Program-made: the position numbers and the translations under genes | Notes under the pieces: model-generated | What the model was told of the DNA's origin: nothing | The model's input: only the letters and a program-made list of their open reading frames with translations | The model's database searches: none | Assembly: GCF_000196255.1 (NCBI RefSeq) | Contig: NC_006370.1 | Span: 3,547,411-3,611,410 of the forward strand | Length of the DNA stretch: 64,000 nucleotides | DNA from: Photobacterium profundum SS9 | GTDB taxonomy: Bacteria > Pseudomonadota > Gammaproteobacteria > Enterobacterales > Vibrionaceae | Direction of reading: 5' to 3' | Part shown: positions 26,470-35,709 of the stretch, piece after piece | Layout of the letters: each line of letters begins with the position of its first letter | How positions within the stretch are numbered: position 1 is the first letter of the stretch

Positions 26470-27201
26470 ATGAGAATCCCCCGAATTTACCACCCTGAAC
26501 TATTACCTTCACAAGGTAAGGTAATGTTAAGCGATGACGCAGCCAATCACGTTGGTCGTGTTATGCGTATGCAAGTGGGTCAGGAAGTGCTGTTGTTCGA
26601 TGGTAGCGATGCTGAATTTCCAGCCGTGATCAGCACAGCCAGCAAGAAAAATGTTGAAGTTGATATTCAGTGTCGTAATGAAAATAGCATTGAATCTCCG
26701 CTTAATATCCACCTAGGGCAGGTAATTTCTCGTGGTGAGAAAATGGAATTTACCATCCAGAAATCCGTTGAACTGGGCGTTATGACGATCACGCCTCTGA
26801 TTTCAGAACGTTGTGGCGTAAAACTCAATGCCGAGCGTTTCGAGAAGAAACTATCACAATGGCAAAAAATCGTGGTCGCAGCCTGTGAGCAATGTGGCCG
26901 TAATGTGATTCCTGAAATCCGCCCAGTAATGAAACTAGAAGACTGGTGTGCTGAAGAGTACGATGGTCTAAAACTGAATCTACACCCTCGAGCAAACTAC
27001 TCAATCAATACTTTGCCTGAGCCTGTAACGAAAGTACGCTTACTTATTGGTCCGGAAGGCGGTTTGTCTGCTGAAGAAATTAGCATGACAGAACAATACA
27101 AGTTCGATGAGATCTTACTTGGTCCGCGTGTTCTTCGTACCGAAACAACAGCAATGACAGCGATTACAGCACTTCAAGTACGCTTTGGTGATTTAGGTTA
27201 A
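26470..27201 (+). CDS. rsmE: 16S rRNA (uracil-1498-N3)-methyltransferase
   Basis: 243 residues. SPOUT-class enzyme: N-terminal PUA-like domain ([29 protein letters not shown]) and a C-terminal trefoil-knot SAM site with [14 protein letters not shown] near residue 195 and [16 protein letters not shown] near 217. Methylates U1498 of 16S rRNA. Followed by gshB after 29 bases; likely one operon. Confidence 0.96.
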   Translation: MRIPRIYHPELLPSQGKVMLSDDAANHVGRVMRMQVGQEVLLFDGSDAEFPAVISTASKKNVEVDIQCRNENSIESPLNIHLGQVISRGEKMEFTIQKSVELGVMTITPLISERCGVKLNAERFEKKLSQWQKIVVAACEQCGRNVIPEIRPVMKLEDWCAEEYDGLKLNLHPRANYSINTLPEPVTKVRLLIGPEGGLSAEEISMTEQYKFDEILLGPRVLRTETTAMTAITALQVRFGDLG

Positions 27202-27230
27202 CCAAGCCAACGACAGATTAGGAGATACAA

Positions 27231-28178
27231 ATGATCAAACTGGGCATCGTGATGGACCCAATCGAGTCTATCAACATTAAAAAAGATTCCAGCTTTGCCA
27301 TGATGATGGAAGCACAGCGTCGCGGTTGGGAAATCCATTATATGGAAATGAACGACTTGTCTTTAGAACAAGGCAAAGCCGTTGCTCGTACTCGTGTTGT
27401 TAGCTTAAAAGAAGATCCAAACGGCTGGTTTGAATTCCAAAGTGAACAAGAAATCGCATTATCAGATTTAGACGCAGTACTAATGCGTAAAGATCCTCCG
27501 TTCGATACTGAATATATCTATGCGACTTATATTCTTGAGCGTGCAGAAAACGAAGGCGCCCTGATCGTAAACAAACCTCAGAGCCTACGTGATTGTAATG
27601 AAAAACTATTTACAGCATGGTTCCCAGAGTTAACCCCAACAACATTGGTTACTCGTCGTGCTGATAAACTAAAGGCATTCCACCAAGAACACGGTGATGT
27701 GATCCTAAAACCTTTAGATGGCATGGGTGGATCTTCTATCTTCCGTGTGATGAAAGGCGATCCGAATGTATCTGTGATTATAGAAACCCTTACAGCAATG
27801 GGCACAACCTACTGTATGGCGCAAACATTCGTACCTGATATCAGCAATGGTGATAAGCGTATTCTGGTGGTAGATGGCGAGCCAATGCCATATTGCTTAG
27901 CACGTATTCCCGCTAAAGGTGAGACGCGCGGTAACCTAGCAGCTGGTGGTCGTGGTGAAGCGCGCCCTATCAGTGAAACCGATCGTAAGATTGCAGAAAC
28001 CGTTGCACCTGTATTGAAAGAAAAAGGGCTTATCTTCGTTGGACTGGATGTTATCGGTGACAAACTAACTGAAATTAACGTAACAAGCCCAACATGTATT
28101 CGTGAAATCGAAGCTGCTTTCGATATTTCTATTACAGGCAAGCTAATGGATGCAATCGAGCGTCGATTAAAAAAATAA
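27231..28178 (+). CDS. gshB: glutathione synthetase
   Basis: 315 residues, as in E. coli. ATP-grasp ligase that joins glycine to gamma-glutamylcysteine. Motifs: KLGIVMDPIESINIKKDSSF at the N-terminus, KPLDGMGGSSIFR near residue 160 (glycine-rich ATP loop) and EINVTSPTCIREIE near residue 281. A clean TAGGAGA site precedes the ATG. Second gene after rsmE. Confidence 0.97.
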   Translation: MIKLGIVMDPIESINIKKDSSFAMMMEAQRRGWEIHYMEMNDLSLEQGKAVARTRVVSLKEDPNGWFEFQSEQEIALSDLDAVLMRKDPPFDTEYIYATYILERAENEGALIVNKPQSLRDCNEKLFTAWFPELTPTTLVTRRADKLKAFHQEHGDVILKPLDGMGGSSIFRVMKGDPNVSVIIETLTAMGTTYCMAQTFVPDISNGDKRILVVDGEPMPYCLARIPAKGETRGNLAAGGRGEARPISETDRKIAETVAPVLKEKGLIFVGLDVIGDKLTEINVTSPTCIREIEAAFDISITGKLMDAIERRLKK

Positions 28179-28231
28179 AGCAGTGTGATTAGAGCTCGTT
28201 GATCTTTCAACAGAGCCCATAACACATTGAG

Positions 28232-28261
28232 TCTCTGCTCTTATTTAAATAAGAGCAGAGA
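28232..28261. terminator. perfect 30-bp palindrome after gshB
   Basis: TCTCTGCTCTTATTT is followed directly by its reverse complement. It lies about 55 bases after the gshB stop; as RNA it would fold with a short loop, but no T run follows. Confidence 0.5.
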
Positions 28262-28289
28262 TCATACAACCATCTTCATTTATATTTTA

Positions 28290-28552
28290 TACCAAATCCA
28301 TTAATTATCTGATCAGTTCAGCGAGAGTTAAAATACTTTTAGGCAAGGAGATAAATTGAGAATCTAGTGGCTCTAAATTGAAATTTATTAACGCAGTATA
28401 AAAGTATTTTAAACTCGCCCAAAGGGAACACCACTGGAAGCCAACTTCTGTGTCTAGCGATTTCAAAAGAGAACCACTCTTCTATCAAACACTATCCTTG
28501 AACTCGACTCCCAGTGGTATTCTGAATGGGCAGATAATTAATGGAATTGGTA
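28290..28552. repeat. 263-bp MITE-like element
   Basis: The ends are TACCAAATCCATTAATTATC (from 28290) and its reverse complement at 28531-28552, with one mismatch in 22 bases. Inside are two more imperfect inverted pairs: AGTTAAAATACTTTTA near 28325 with AAAAGTATTTTAAACT near 28400, and ACACCACTGGAAG near 28429 with CTCCCAGTGGTAT near 28509. No coding potential. Looks like a non-autonomous transposable element that folds into branched stems. Confidence 0.7.
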
Positions 28553-28775
28553 TTACCTTCGCATAAACAACGTAGATGTTTAAAAATGGCAAGACTGCGT
28601 TCCTCTAAGCTCAATTAGGCTAACTCAACCTCTCTCTTCGTACCTTGTCTGAAGAATTTTTACTCTTAACGACGACAATATTGAAAGATCAACAGACCCT
28701 AATACCATTTCCCTAAAATACTCTGCATACTGTAGATAGAGAATCATGTTTTTCAATTAGCTGTCGGTGTGATCT

Positions 28776-29339
28776 ATGAATTTAACCAACCATTTTCTAG
28801 TTGCCATGCCTAGCATGCAAGACCCACATTTTAAACGTGGGGTGGTGTATGTCTGCGAGCACAACGAAGAAGGTGCTATGGGCTTAGTCATCAACTTGCC
28901 TATCGAAATATCTGTGGGCAATATGCTTGAACAGATTGAGGTTGAACGTGATCTTCCCGTTAATAATCCCGATAGCCTAACGCAATCGGTATTAAACGGT
29001 GGGCCTGTTTCTGAAGATCGAGGCTTTGTTTTGCATCAGCCAAAAGGTCAGTTTGATTCGAGCATCTGCATTAACGATGAGCTATCGGTAACAACATCAC
29101 AAGATATTTTACCGTTATTAGGGACTAGCGAAGCACCAGAAAAATTCATCGTCGCATTAGGTTATGCGGGGTGGTCTGCAGGACAATTAGAGCAAGAATT
29201 AGCAGAAAATAGCTGGTTAACAATGGAAGCCGACGCTGAAGTGATTTTTGAAACCCCTATTAATGAGCGATGGGATACCGCCGTCGCCCGCTTAGGTATA
29301 AACCCGGCCAACCTTTCGATCGAAAAAGGACATGCATGA
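28776..29339 (+). CDS. yqgE: UPF0301 family protein YqgE
   Basis: 187 residues, E. coli YqgE length. The UPF0301 start [20 protein letters not shown] and the [19 protein letters not shown] block are diagnostic. Function is not known; it is conserved beside ruvX. Its stop overlaps the ruvX start (ATGA). The 597-bp gap before it contains the nested miniature element, so its promoter must lie in the last part of that gap. Confidence 0.95.
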   Translation: MNLTNHFLVAMPSMQDPHFKRGVVYVCEHNEEGAMGLVINLPIEISVGNMLEQIEVERDLPVNNPDSLTQSVLNGGPVSEDRGFVLHQPKGQFDSSICINDELSVTTSQDILPLLGTSEAPEKFIVALGYAGWSAGQLEQELAENSWLTMEADAEVIFETPINERWDTAVARLGINPANLSIEKGHA

Positions 29340-29764
29340 GTAACTCACGCAGTGTATTAGCATTTGATTACGGCACAAAAAGTATTGGTGTTGCAATCGG
29401 TCAAGAACTAACAGGTACAGCAAACCCTCTAGCTGCACTTAAAGCAAAAGATGGCATTCCAAACTGGGATGACATTGGTAAAATCCTAAAAGAATGGCAA
29501 CCCGATTTAGTTGTTGTTGGCCTTCCCCTCAATTTAGAAGGTGGAGAACTTGAGAGCATTACACCTCGCGCTAAAAAATTCGCCAATCGTATACATGGTC
29601 GATTCGGCTGTGTCGTTGAATTACATGACGAGCGGTTGAGTACTGTTGAGGCAAAAGCAGAATTGTTTGAACACGGTGGATACCGTGCATTAAGTAAAGG
29701 CAATATCGATTCACAATCTGCAGTCGTTATTTTAGAAAGTTGGTTTGAACGCCAATACGGCTAA
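29336..29764 (+). CDS. ruvX: RuvX/YqgF Holliday-junction resolvase-like protein, pre-16S rRNA nuclease
   Basis: 142 residues. RNase H-like fold with the first catalytic Asp in [15 protein letters not shown] (residues 8-22), Glu in the [14 protein letters not shown] block near residue 97 and the last Asp in [11 protein letters not shown]. YqgF is needed for 16S rRNA 5' processing in E. coli and has been proposed as a junction resolvase. ATG 29336 overlaps the yqgE stop, so the two are coupled; the frame is open further upstream but only inside yqgE. Confidence 0.94.
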   Translation: MSNSRSVLAFDYGTKSIGVAIGQELTGTANPLAALKAKDGIPNWDDIGKILKEWQPDLVVVGLPLNLEGGELESITPRAKKFANRIHGRFGCVVELHDERLSTVEAKAELFEHGGYRALSKGNIDSQSAVVILESWFERQYG

Positions 29765-29901
29765 ATAAATATGAGTATCGAATAACATTTCGGTACTCAC
29801 CTCTTCCGCATAACGCCCGTCATATATCCACTGCATAAACACTATTCAGTCTTCGCCCCCACCTTGGTAAGCATCGATATAAGCAGCTTTAAATACAGTT
29901 T

Positions 29902-30090
29902 GTGATCACCTTGTACAGCTTTTCATATAAAAAACAGCGCAAGCCTATCTCACTAAAAACGGATCAACAATCTGAAGATAAAGATCCAGTGTTTGCTGGG
30001 TTTGATCAGCTTTTGCAGCTTTTGGACTACTATAACCCAAAAGCTGTTTATGCTGTACATAAGGATCCTGAGTTGATTTTTAATACTTAA
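29902..30090 (+). CDS. possible small protein, unknown
   Basis: 62 residues from a GTG at 29902 with no convincing ribosome binding site. I do not recognise it. The composition is plausible for a protein (QLLQLLDYYNPKAVYAVHKD) and it fills the gap between ruvX and pilU, but a 10-bp inverted repeat (30016-30025 with 30037-30046) lies inside it, which may instead mark a terminator or regulatory RNA. Low confidence. Confidence 0.25.
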   Translation: MITLYSFSYKKQRKPISLKTDQQSEDKDPVFAGFDQLLQLLDYYNPKAVYAVHKDPELIFNT

Positions 30091-30152
30091 ATTATAAAGA
30101 GTTAAGATTATGTACAACACTTATAGCTTTAGGATCATTGCTACTCTAAAGC
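30016..30152. terminator. two hairpins between ruvX and pilU
   Basis: CAGCTTTTGG (30016-30025) pairs with CCAAAAGCTG (30037-30046), and AGCTTTAG (30125-30132) pairs with CTAAAGCT (30145-30152). The second lies just after the pilU stop on the minus strand. Neither has a strong T run. Confidence 0.35.
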
Positions 30153-30158
30153 TGTCGG

Positions 30159-31262
30159 TTACAACTCAACGGTTACACCGTCTAACGCACTACCACCCAT
30201 CTTAGCTTGATCCCCAATTTTGATCATCAAGCGTAGATCGTTAGCAGAATCCGCATGATGGAGTGCATCTTGCTCGGTGATCTTTCCTTCACTAAACAAT
30301 TGATAAAGTGATTGATCAAACGTCATCATGCCGGATTCACCTGACTTCGCCATTACATCTTTGATCTCATGTAATTCACCACGGCGAATAAGATCCGCCA
30401 CGCGTGGCGTATTCAGCAACAATTCAAATGTTGCATGCCGACCAATACCATGTGCATCTGGGATCAACTGCTGAGCCAAAATACATTTCAGGTTTAATGA
30501 CAGATCAAATAAAAACTGATCACGGCGTTCTTTCGGGACTAAATGTAGAATTCTTTCCAGTGCCTGATTGGCATTATTGGCATGTAGCGTTGCCATACAC
30601 AGGTGCCCGGTTTCAGCAAAGTTCATTGCATACTCCATGGTTTCAGGTGTACGTACCTCACCGATCAAGATCACATCAGGTGCTTGGCGTAGCGAGTTCT
30701 TTAGTGCAATCTCATAACTCTCTGTATCTAAGCCCACTTCACGCTGCGTAACGATACAGCGATCATGTTTATGCACGAATTCAATGGGATCTTCTACCGT
30801 TAAGATATGACCGCTACGGTTTTTATTTCGAAAACCAATCATTGCCGCCATCGAGGTCGATTTACCCGAACCTGTCGCACCTACGATGAGCACTAAGCCG
30901 CGCTTTGCTAACGCCATTCTTTGCATATCAATGGGCAGATTGAGATCAGTCAAATCTGGGATGTGGGTTTCAATTCGACGAATCACCATGCCCGGCAACT
31001 CACGCTGCCAAAATGCACTCACCCGAAAACGCATATCACCACGTACTAATGCAAAATTGGCTTCACGTGTCGTGACAAATTCTTGGTATAACTCCCGATC
31101 CATCGCTTCATCAAACAATGCATCAACCCCTTCACGCATTAATTCTTCACCTAATGCATGCAGGTGACCATCAATACGTAACAGACAAGGTGAATCAACA
31201 GTAATATATAAATCCGATGCTTTTTTGCTGACGACTTCATTGAGAATATCTTGCAGCTTCAT
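30159..31262 (-). CDS. pilU: type IV pilus retraction ATPase PilU
   Basis: 367 residues. Secretion-type AAA-like ATPase: Walker A GATGSGKST near residue 127, the Asp box and Walker B region LIGEVRTPET near 200, and the His box ETGHLCMATLHANNA near 217. PilU rather than PilT is indicated by the divergent N-terminus, the longer C-terminus and its place just after pilT. It assists PilT in pilus retraction. ATG 31262 is favoured: AAGGA lies about 8 bases upstream, while the ATG at 31268 is too close to it. Confidence 0.93.
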   Translation of the reverse strand: MKLQDILNEVVSKKASDLYITVDSPCLLRIDGHLHALGEELMREGVDALFDEAMDRELYQEFVTTREANFALVRGDMRFRVSAFWQRELPGMVIRRIETHIPDLTDLNLPIDMQRMALAKRGLVLIVGATGSGKSTSMAAMIGFRNKNRSGHILTVEDPIEFVHKHDRCIVTQREVGLDTESYEIALKNSLRQAPDVILIGEVRTPETMEYAMNFAETGHLCMATLHANNANQALERILHLVPKERRDQFLFDLSLNLKCILAQQLIPDAHGIGRHATFELLLNTPRVADLIRRGELHEIKDVMAKSGESGMMTFDQSLYQLFSEGKITEQDALHHADSANDLRLMIKIGDQAKMGGSALDGVTVEL

Positions 31263-31336
31263 TCTCATTCCTTCGTTTAAAATTCCGATAGAAAAGGTTT
31301 ATTCACGTCAATAAACCTCACACAATATAAGTTTGT

Positions 31337-32374
31337 TTACATGATTGATGATGCACCATTGACTATACGACGCCCTTCTTCAGACTCAACAGTACCTTGT
31401 GCCACCAGCATTTTGACGCTTTGTTCCATGGTTTGCATACCCATAGACGATCCCGTTTGGATCATTGAATACATTTGCGCGATTTTGCTTTCTCGGATCA
31501 GATTTCTAATCGCGGGGGTGGCGATCATCACTTCATGCGCGGCCACTCGCCCGCCATTCACACTTTTAAGCAGGCTTTGAGATACCACAGCACGCAACGA
31601 CTCTGACAGCATTGAACGTACCATGGCCTTATCATTACCCGGGAATACATCGATAATACGATCGACGGTTTTCGCCGCAGAACTGGTGTGCAAAGTACCT
31701 AATACTAAGTGCCCTGTTTCAGCTGCTGTTAGTGCCAAACTAATGGTTTCTTGATCGCGTAATTCCCCCACCACAATCACATCGGGATCTTCACGTAAGG
31801 CAGATCGTAATGCATTGTGAAAACTGTGCGTATCACGGTGTACTTCACGCTGATTGATCAAGCAGCGCTTACTGGTATGAACAAATTCCACCGGATCTTC
31901 AATGGTTAAGATATGGCTATTGGTATTTTCATTAATGTAATCCACTAAAGCGGCAATTGTGGTGGATTTACCTGAACCGGTTGCCCCAGTTACCAAGACT
32001 AAACCACGCTGACATTGCGCAATTTTATAAAAAATATCGGGTACATTAAGTGATTCAAGGGTGGGAATAGCGACAGGAATCGTTCGAAATACTGCTGCAC
32101 CACCACGAGATTGATGAAACGCATTCACACGAAAGCGACCTACATTAGGTAATTCAAATGAAAAATCGACTTCAAGCCTTTCTTCGTATTCACGGCGCTG
32201 TGCATCGTTCATAATGTCGAACACTAAACGGTGTACTTCTGAATGGTCTAAAGCTGGTAGGCTGAGCTTTCTAACATCACCATCAACACGGATCATTGGT
32301 GGTACACCCGCAGAAAGGTGCAGATCTGACGCATTATGCTTTACACTAAAGTCCAGTAGTTCTGTGATATCCAT
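31337..32374 (-). CDS. pilT: type IV pilus retraction ATPase PilT
   Basis: 345 residues, the usual PilT length. Walker A GATGSGKSTTIAA near residue 130, the Asp box near ILTIEDPVEFVH, Walker B VVGELRDQET near 201 and the AIRNLIRE retraction motif near residue 290. Drives pilus disassembly for twitching and DNA uptake. Divergent from yggS, as in Vibrio and Pseudomonas. Only 74 bases separate it from pilU, so they are co-transcribed. Confidence 0.96.
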   Translation of the reverse strand: MDITELLDFSVKHNASDLHLSAGVPPMIRVDGDVRKLSLPALDHSEVHRLVFDIMNDAQRREYEERLEVDFSFELPNVGRFRVNAFHQSRGGAAVFRTIPVAIPTLESLNVPDIFYKIAQCQRGLVLVTGATGSGKSTTIAALVDYINENTNSHILTIEDPVEFVHTSKRCLINQREVHRDTHSFHNALRSALREDPDVIVVGELRDQETISLALTAAETGHLVLGTLHTSSAAKTVDRIIDVFPGNDKAMVRSMLSESLRAVVSQSLLKSVNGGRVAAHEVMIATPAIRNLIRESKIAQMYSMIQTGSSMGMQTMEQSVKMLVAQGTVESEEGRRIVNGASSIM

Positions 32375-32396
32375 AACTTTTCCTCAAGAATCAATT

Positions 32397-33098
32397 ATGA
32401 GTAGTATCAAACAAAATATTGAACAGGTCATCAGTCAGATAACTTCTTCGACTGAAAAATGCGGTCGAACAGCAGATTCCGTGCAACTTTTGGCGGTAAG
32501 TAAAACAAAACCGATAGCGGCAATTGATGATGCAATTGCAGTGGGTCAACGTGCATTTGGTGAAAACTACGTGCAGGAAGGCGTTGAAAAAGTGCAGCAT
32601 TTTGCAGGCCATGCACAAGCTGAAGAGATTGTTTGGCACTTTATTGGCCCAATACAATCCAATAAAACACGCCCGATTGCAGAGCATTTCGATTGGGTGC
32701 ATTCGGTTGATCGGATTAAAACGGCGCGAAGGCTCAATGAGCAACGCCCATCAAGTATGGCACCTCTGAATATATTGCTACAGGTCAATACCAGCGGTGA
32801 AGAGAGTAAATCAGGCATTCATGTGACCGACTTAGCTGCTTTAGCGGATGAGATTGCAACCATGCCCAATTTGGTCTTACGTGGTCTAATGTCGATTCCA
32901 CAAAAAGCCGATAGTTACGACAGCCAATATGCGGCCTTTAAATTACTGGCGGATGCACAACAACAATTACACATTAAGTACCCGCAGATCGACACATTAT
33001 CGATGGGTATGAGCGGTGATATGGACGCCGCCATCGCAGCAGGCAGTACAATAGTACGCATTGGTACTGCGATTTTCGGTGCGCGTGATTACACGTAG
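32397..33098 (+). CDS. yggS: PLP homeostasis protein YggS (PLPBP/PROSC)
   Basis: 233 residues, as in E. coli. Alanine-racemase-like barrel that holds pyridoxal phosphate; the Schiff-base Lys lies in LLAVSKTKP near residue 36, and the phosphate site in SMGMSGDMDAAIAAGST near residue 202. Loss in E. coli disturbs B6 and valine-isoleucine balance. ATG at 32397 chosen by alignment; the frame stays open upstream over pilT, which is a different gene. Confidence 0.95.
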   Translation: MSSIKQNIEQVISQITSSTEKCGRTADSVQLLAVSKTKPIAAIDDAIAVGQRAFGENYVQEGVEKVQHFAGHAQAEEIVWHFIGPIQSNKTRPIAEHFDWVHSVDRIKTARRLNEQRPSSMAPLNILLQVNTSGEESKSGIHVTDLAALADEIATMPNLVLRGLMSIPQKADSYDSQYAAFKLLADAQQQLHIKYPQIDTLSMGMSGDMDAAIAAGSTIVRIGTAIFGARDYT

Positions 33099-33147
33099 AC
33101 AGAGACGAGAAACTCGCCCCTCTCTACTTATTTAATAAGGATTTTTC

Positions 33148-33966
33148 ATGGAACAACGCTCGATCACCTTCATTGGCGCAGGCAATATGGCGCGTTCAAT
33201 CATTGCAGGGTTAGTGGCAAGTGGCTACCCAGCCAATAAAATTACCGCAACCGCCCCTAGCGAAGCGCGTCGTGAACCTTTAGCGCGTGATTATGGTATT
33301 CATACCGACGCCGATAACCTACGCGCCGCGCAACAAGCTGATGTTATTGTGCTTGCGGTTAAGCCCCAATTAATGGAAAGCGTTTGTAGTGCACTGCAAG
33401 ATATCGACTTCTCGAATAAATTAGTCATTTCAATTGCAGCAGGTATCTCTGCTTCTCGTTTAAATGAAATGCTAAATACTGAGCTTAATCTTGTTCGAGT
33501 GATGCCTAATACGCCATCATTGATAGGTAAAGGCATGAGTGGCCTATTCGCATCACAAAGTGTATCTGAAAATGATAAAGTCTATGCAGAACAACTAATG
33601 CAAGCAGTGGGTGAAGCCTGTTGGGTGCAACAAGAATCAGGTATTAACGGTGTGATCGCTGCAGCAGGTAGTGCACCGGCTTATTTCTTTCTCTTTATGG
33701 AAGCAATGCAAAAAGAAGCGATTAAACAAGGTTTCGATGCCGATACAGCACGTTTACTCGTTCAGCAATCCGCATTAGGGGCAGCAGAACTAGTAAAGGC
33801 GAATCCCGAGACTGAATTATCGACCTTGCGCGAGCAAGTAACATCAAAAGGTGGAACAACGGCAGAAGCCATTCGCACATTTAACGAACACCAACTTAGT
33901 GATATCGTAGCCAAAGCAATGCGTGCTGCGGTATCTCGCGCTGAAGAAATGGAAAAACTGTTTTAA
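33148..33966 (+). CDS. proC: pyrroline-5-carboxylate reductase
   Basis: 272 residues. Last step of proline synthesis. NAD(P) motif FIGAGNMARSIIAGL at residues 8-22, VLAVKPQ near 69, and the C-terminal helical P5C domain with REQVTSKGGTTAEAI near 230. Follows yggS by 49 bases, precedes yggT by 9; one transcript is likely. Confidence 0.97.
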   Translation: MEQRSITFIGAGNMARSIIAGLVASGYPANKITATAPSEARREPLARDYGIHTDADNLRAAQQADVIVLAVKPQLMESVCSALQDIDFSNKLVISIAAGISASRLNEMLNTELNLVRVMPNTPSLIGKGMSGLFASQSVSENDKVYAEQLMQAVGEACWVQQESGINGVIAAAGSAPAYFFLFMEAMQKEAIKQGFDADTARLLVQQSALGAAELVKANPETELSTLREQVTSKGGTTAEAIRTFNEHQLSDIVAKAMRAAVSRAEEMEKLF

Positions 33967-33975
33967 GGTTAATAT

Positions 33976-34531
33976 ATGAACTCTCTTGGTTTTTTAGTAA
34001 GTACTGTTTTCGACCTCTACATTATGGTCGTGTTAATTAGAATATGGCTACAATGGGCTCGTGCTGATTTCTACAACCCGTTCTCTCAGTTTGTAGTGAA
34101 AGCAACACAACCTATTGTTGCCCCCCTTCGCCGTATCATTCCGCCTATCGGTGGTTTTGATTTAGCGACATTAATTTTCGCTTATGTGCTAAGTATTGGT
34201 AAGTTTTTAACACTACAATTAGCACTCAATGGCGGCATTGGATTTAAGCCTGACTTTTTGGGGGATGGGGGCACTATCTCTGCTAAAAGCAGCTGGTGGC
34301 CTTCTATTTTGGATTCTACTGCTTCGTGCCATCCTTAGCTGGGTAAGCCAAGGTCGTAACCCCATTGAATTCGTTATGCATCAACTAACAGAACCACTAA
34401 CAGCGCCTATTCGTCGTGTTATTCCGGCAATGGGCGGTTTAGATTTAAGCGTATTAGTGCTATTTCTTGGCCTGCAGTTCGCTAACTTTCTGATGGGTGA
34501 TTTGATCGGTCCGGTTTGGTTCCAACTATGA
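33976..34531 (+). pseudogene. yggT: YggT family membrane protein, frame broken
   Basis: YggT has two copies of a domain with a hydrophobic helix and the PLRRIIP motif. The first copy is in one frame (33976-34338: IRIWLQWARADFYNPFSQ, APLRRIIPPIGG) and the second in the +1 frame (34229-34531: ILSWVSQGRNPIEF, APIRRVIPAMGG). The change falls in a T5-G5-AT-G5 tract at 34255-34271; removing one G gives DFLGMGALSLLK and a protein of 184 residues, near the E. coli length of 188. As written, the product would stop at 120 residues with one domain. Either a real mutation, slippage at the homopolymer or a sequencing error. Its relatives affect cell shape or osmotic growth. Confidence 0.9.
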
Positions 34532-34821
34532 GCCAAAGTGCTGTAAGTAAAACAGGCGATGATTTACTTATTCGCCTGTACATTCAACCGAAAGCAAGCC
34601 GCGATCAAATCGTTGGCTTGCACGGTGAAGAGCTAAAAATAGCAATTACAGCACCACCCGTTGATGGCAAAGCCAATGCACACTTAAGTAAATTTCTGGC
34701 AAAACAATTTCGCGTCGCTAAAGGCCAAGTGCTGATAGAGAAAGGAATGCAAGGTCGTCATAAACAAGTGCGTATTGAAAGCCCACGTGAAATTCCGCCG
34801 GTGATCGCAGAGTTGCTATAG
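34528..34821 (+). CDS. yggU: UPF0235/DUF167 protein YggU
   Basis: 97 residues. The DUF167 core is clear: [19 protein letters not shown], the [20 protein letters not shown] segment and a final KQVRIESP. Small alpha/beta fold of unknown function. Its ATG overlaps the yggT stop by two bases. Placed between yggT and rdgB as in E. coli, with the DUF4426 gene in between here. Confidence 0.94.
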   Translation: MSQSAVSKTGDDLLIRLYIQPKASRDQIVGLHGEELKIAITAPPVDGKANAHLSKFLAKQFRVAKGQVLIEKGMQGRHKQVRIESPREIPPVIAELL

Positions 34822-34852
34822 GGCATTACAGCTATACTAAAGGAAGTTTGTA

Positions 34853-34895
34853 ATACCCAGCTGATAATTACGGTCTTTTATTATCAGCTGGGTAT
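34853..34895. other. 16-bp perfect hairpin after yggU
   Basis: ATACCCAGCTGATAAT (34853-34868) and ATTATCAGCTGGGTAT (34880-34895) pair around an 11-base loop. It lies 17 bases before the start of the DUF4426 gene and has no T run; it may lower read-through or mask the ribosome binding site. Confidence 0.55.
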
Positions 34896-34911
34896 CTAAA
34901 AGGATAATGTC

Positions 34912-35340
34912 ATGATTCGTATTCTATGTTTATTGTCGGCAGTGCTCTTTATTGCATTACCAGCTCAAGCAGAACAACTCAAAAATATCGGTAATCTTGA
35001 AGTGCATTATTCAAGCTTTCCATCGACATTTTTGACGCCAGAAGTCGCCAATACTTACCGTATTACACGTAGCCGATATTCTGCAGTGGTGAATGTAACC
35101 GTGCTTGATACATCAGCAACTGGCAAACCCGCAGTGACGGCACAGCTATCTGGAAAGGCGCGAAACTTACTGGGCACCGAAAAGAAGCTCGCCTTTCGTG
35201 AAGTACGTGAAGGTAAGGCTATTTACTACATAGCTGAACTTAATCATGCCAATGAAGAGAGTTTCAAATTTACGATTGATGTGTTCCAAAATGGGACTAA
35301 TGGCGAAATTAAATTTGAGCAAACCTTCTACGTTGATTAA
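34912..35340 (+). CDS. periplasmic DUF4426 protein
   Basis: 142 residues with a signal peptide (MIRILCLLSAVLFIALPAQA, cleavage near residue 20). The mature part is all beta: NLEVHYSSFPSTFLTPEVA, then AVVNVTVLD and a FKFTIDVFQNG strand. DUF4426 proteins occur between yggU and rdgB in many marine gammaproteobacteria. Function unknown. An AAGGA site lies before the ATG. Confidence 0.88.
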   Translation: MIRILCLLSAVLFIALPAQAEQLKNIGNLEVHYSSFPSTFLTPEVANTYRITRSRYSAVVNVTVLDTSATGKPAVTAQLSGKARNLLGTEKKLAFREVREGKAIYYIAELNHANEESFKFTIDVFQNGTNGEIKFEQTFYVD

Positions 35341-35385
35341 ACGCTAGCAAATAAAAAATAGCGTAATCGCATAACAATCAATATC

Positions 35386-35408
35386 AAGGAGCCTCGGCTC
35401 CTTTTTTA
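35386..35408 (+). terminator. terminator after the DUF4426 gene
   Basis: AAGGAGCC, loop TC, GGCTCCTTTTTTATT. Confidence 0.85.
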
Positions 35409-35709
35409 TTACCGATCATGATTTAATCATCACGTTATCTCTGCTAATAAATGTCTGTTGAAACTCGCATCTGCAAGCCGCTTAGGTATATTTGTCAGGC
35501 ACAAGCTCGATAATCAGAGCAAGGCGTAACATGAGGTAATTGTTATTCACTTTTTGAATGTTACAACGCAGGGCTGGTTTTCGAGCTTGCGCCCCGTAGG
35601 GCAAGGCAACTTGCACCAATCTGCGTTGCTGACTTTGCATCTTGAAGTATCATGGGTATATTATGTCGCCCTTATTTTTCATTTCATTAAGCATCGTAGA
35701 GGCACACCG
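35409..35709. repeat. gap with a large imperfect inverted repeat upstream of rdgB
   Basis: No gene. Bases 35498-35535 (GGCACAAGCTCGATAATCAG... GCGTAACAT) pair imperfectly with 35558-35593 (ATGTTACAACGC... GGTTTTCGAGCTTGCGCC), giving a stem of about 35 bases with small bulges. A further CAACGCAG at 35564 pairs with CTGCGTTG near 35622. It looks like a dispersed intergenic repeat. The rdgB promoter must lie to its right or inside it. Confidence 0.6.

Larger units (their letters stand above)
28189..28702. repeat. outer inverted repeats of a nested miniature element
   Basis: GTTGATCTTTCAA (28198-28210) and TTGAAAGATCAAC (28681-28693) are exact inverted copies, and the match continues imperfectly outward to ATTAG on each side. 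They enclose about 500 bases with no reading frame of note and with the smaller 263-bp element inside. This looks like a miniature inverted-repeat element, or two solo ends. Confidence 0.5.
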
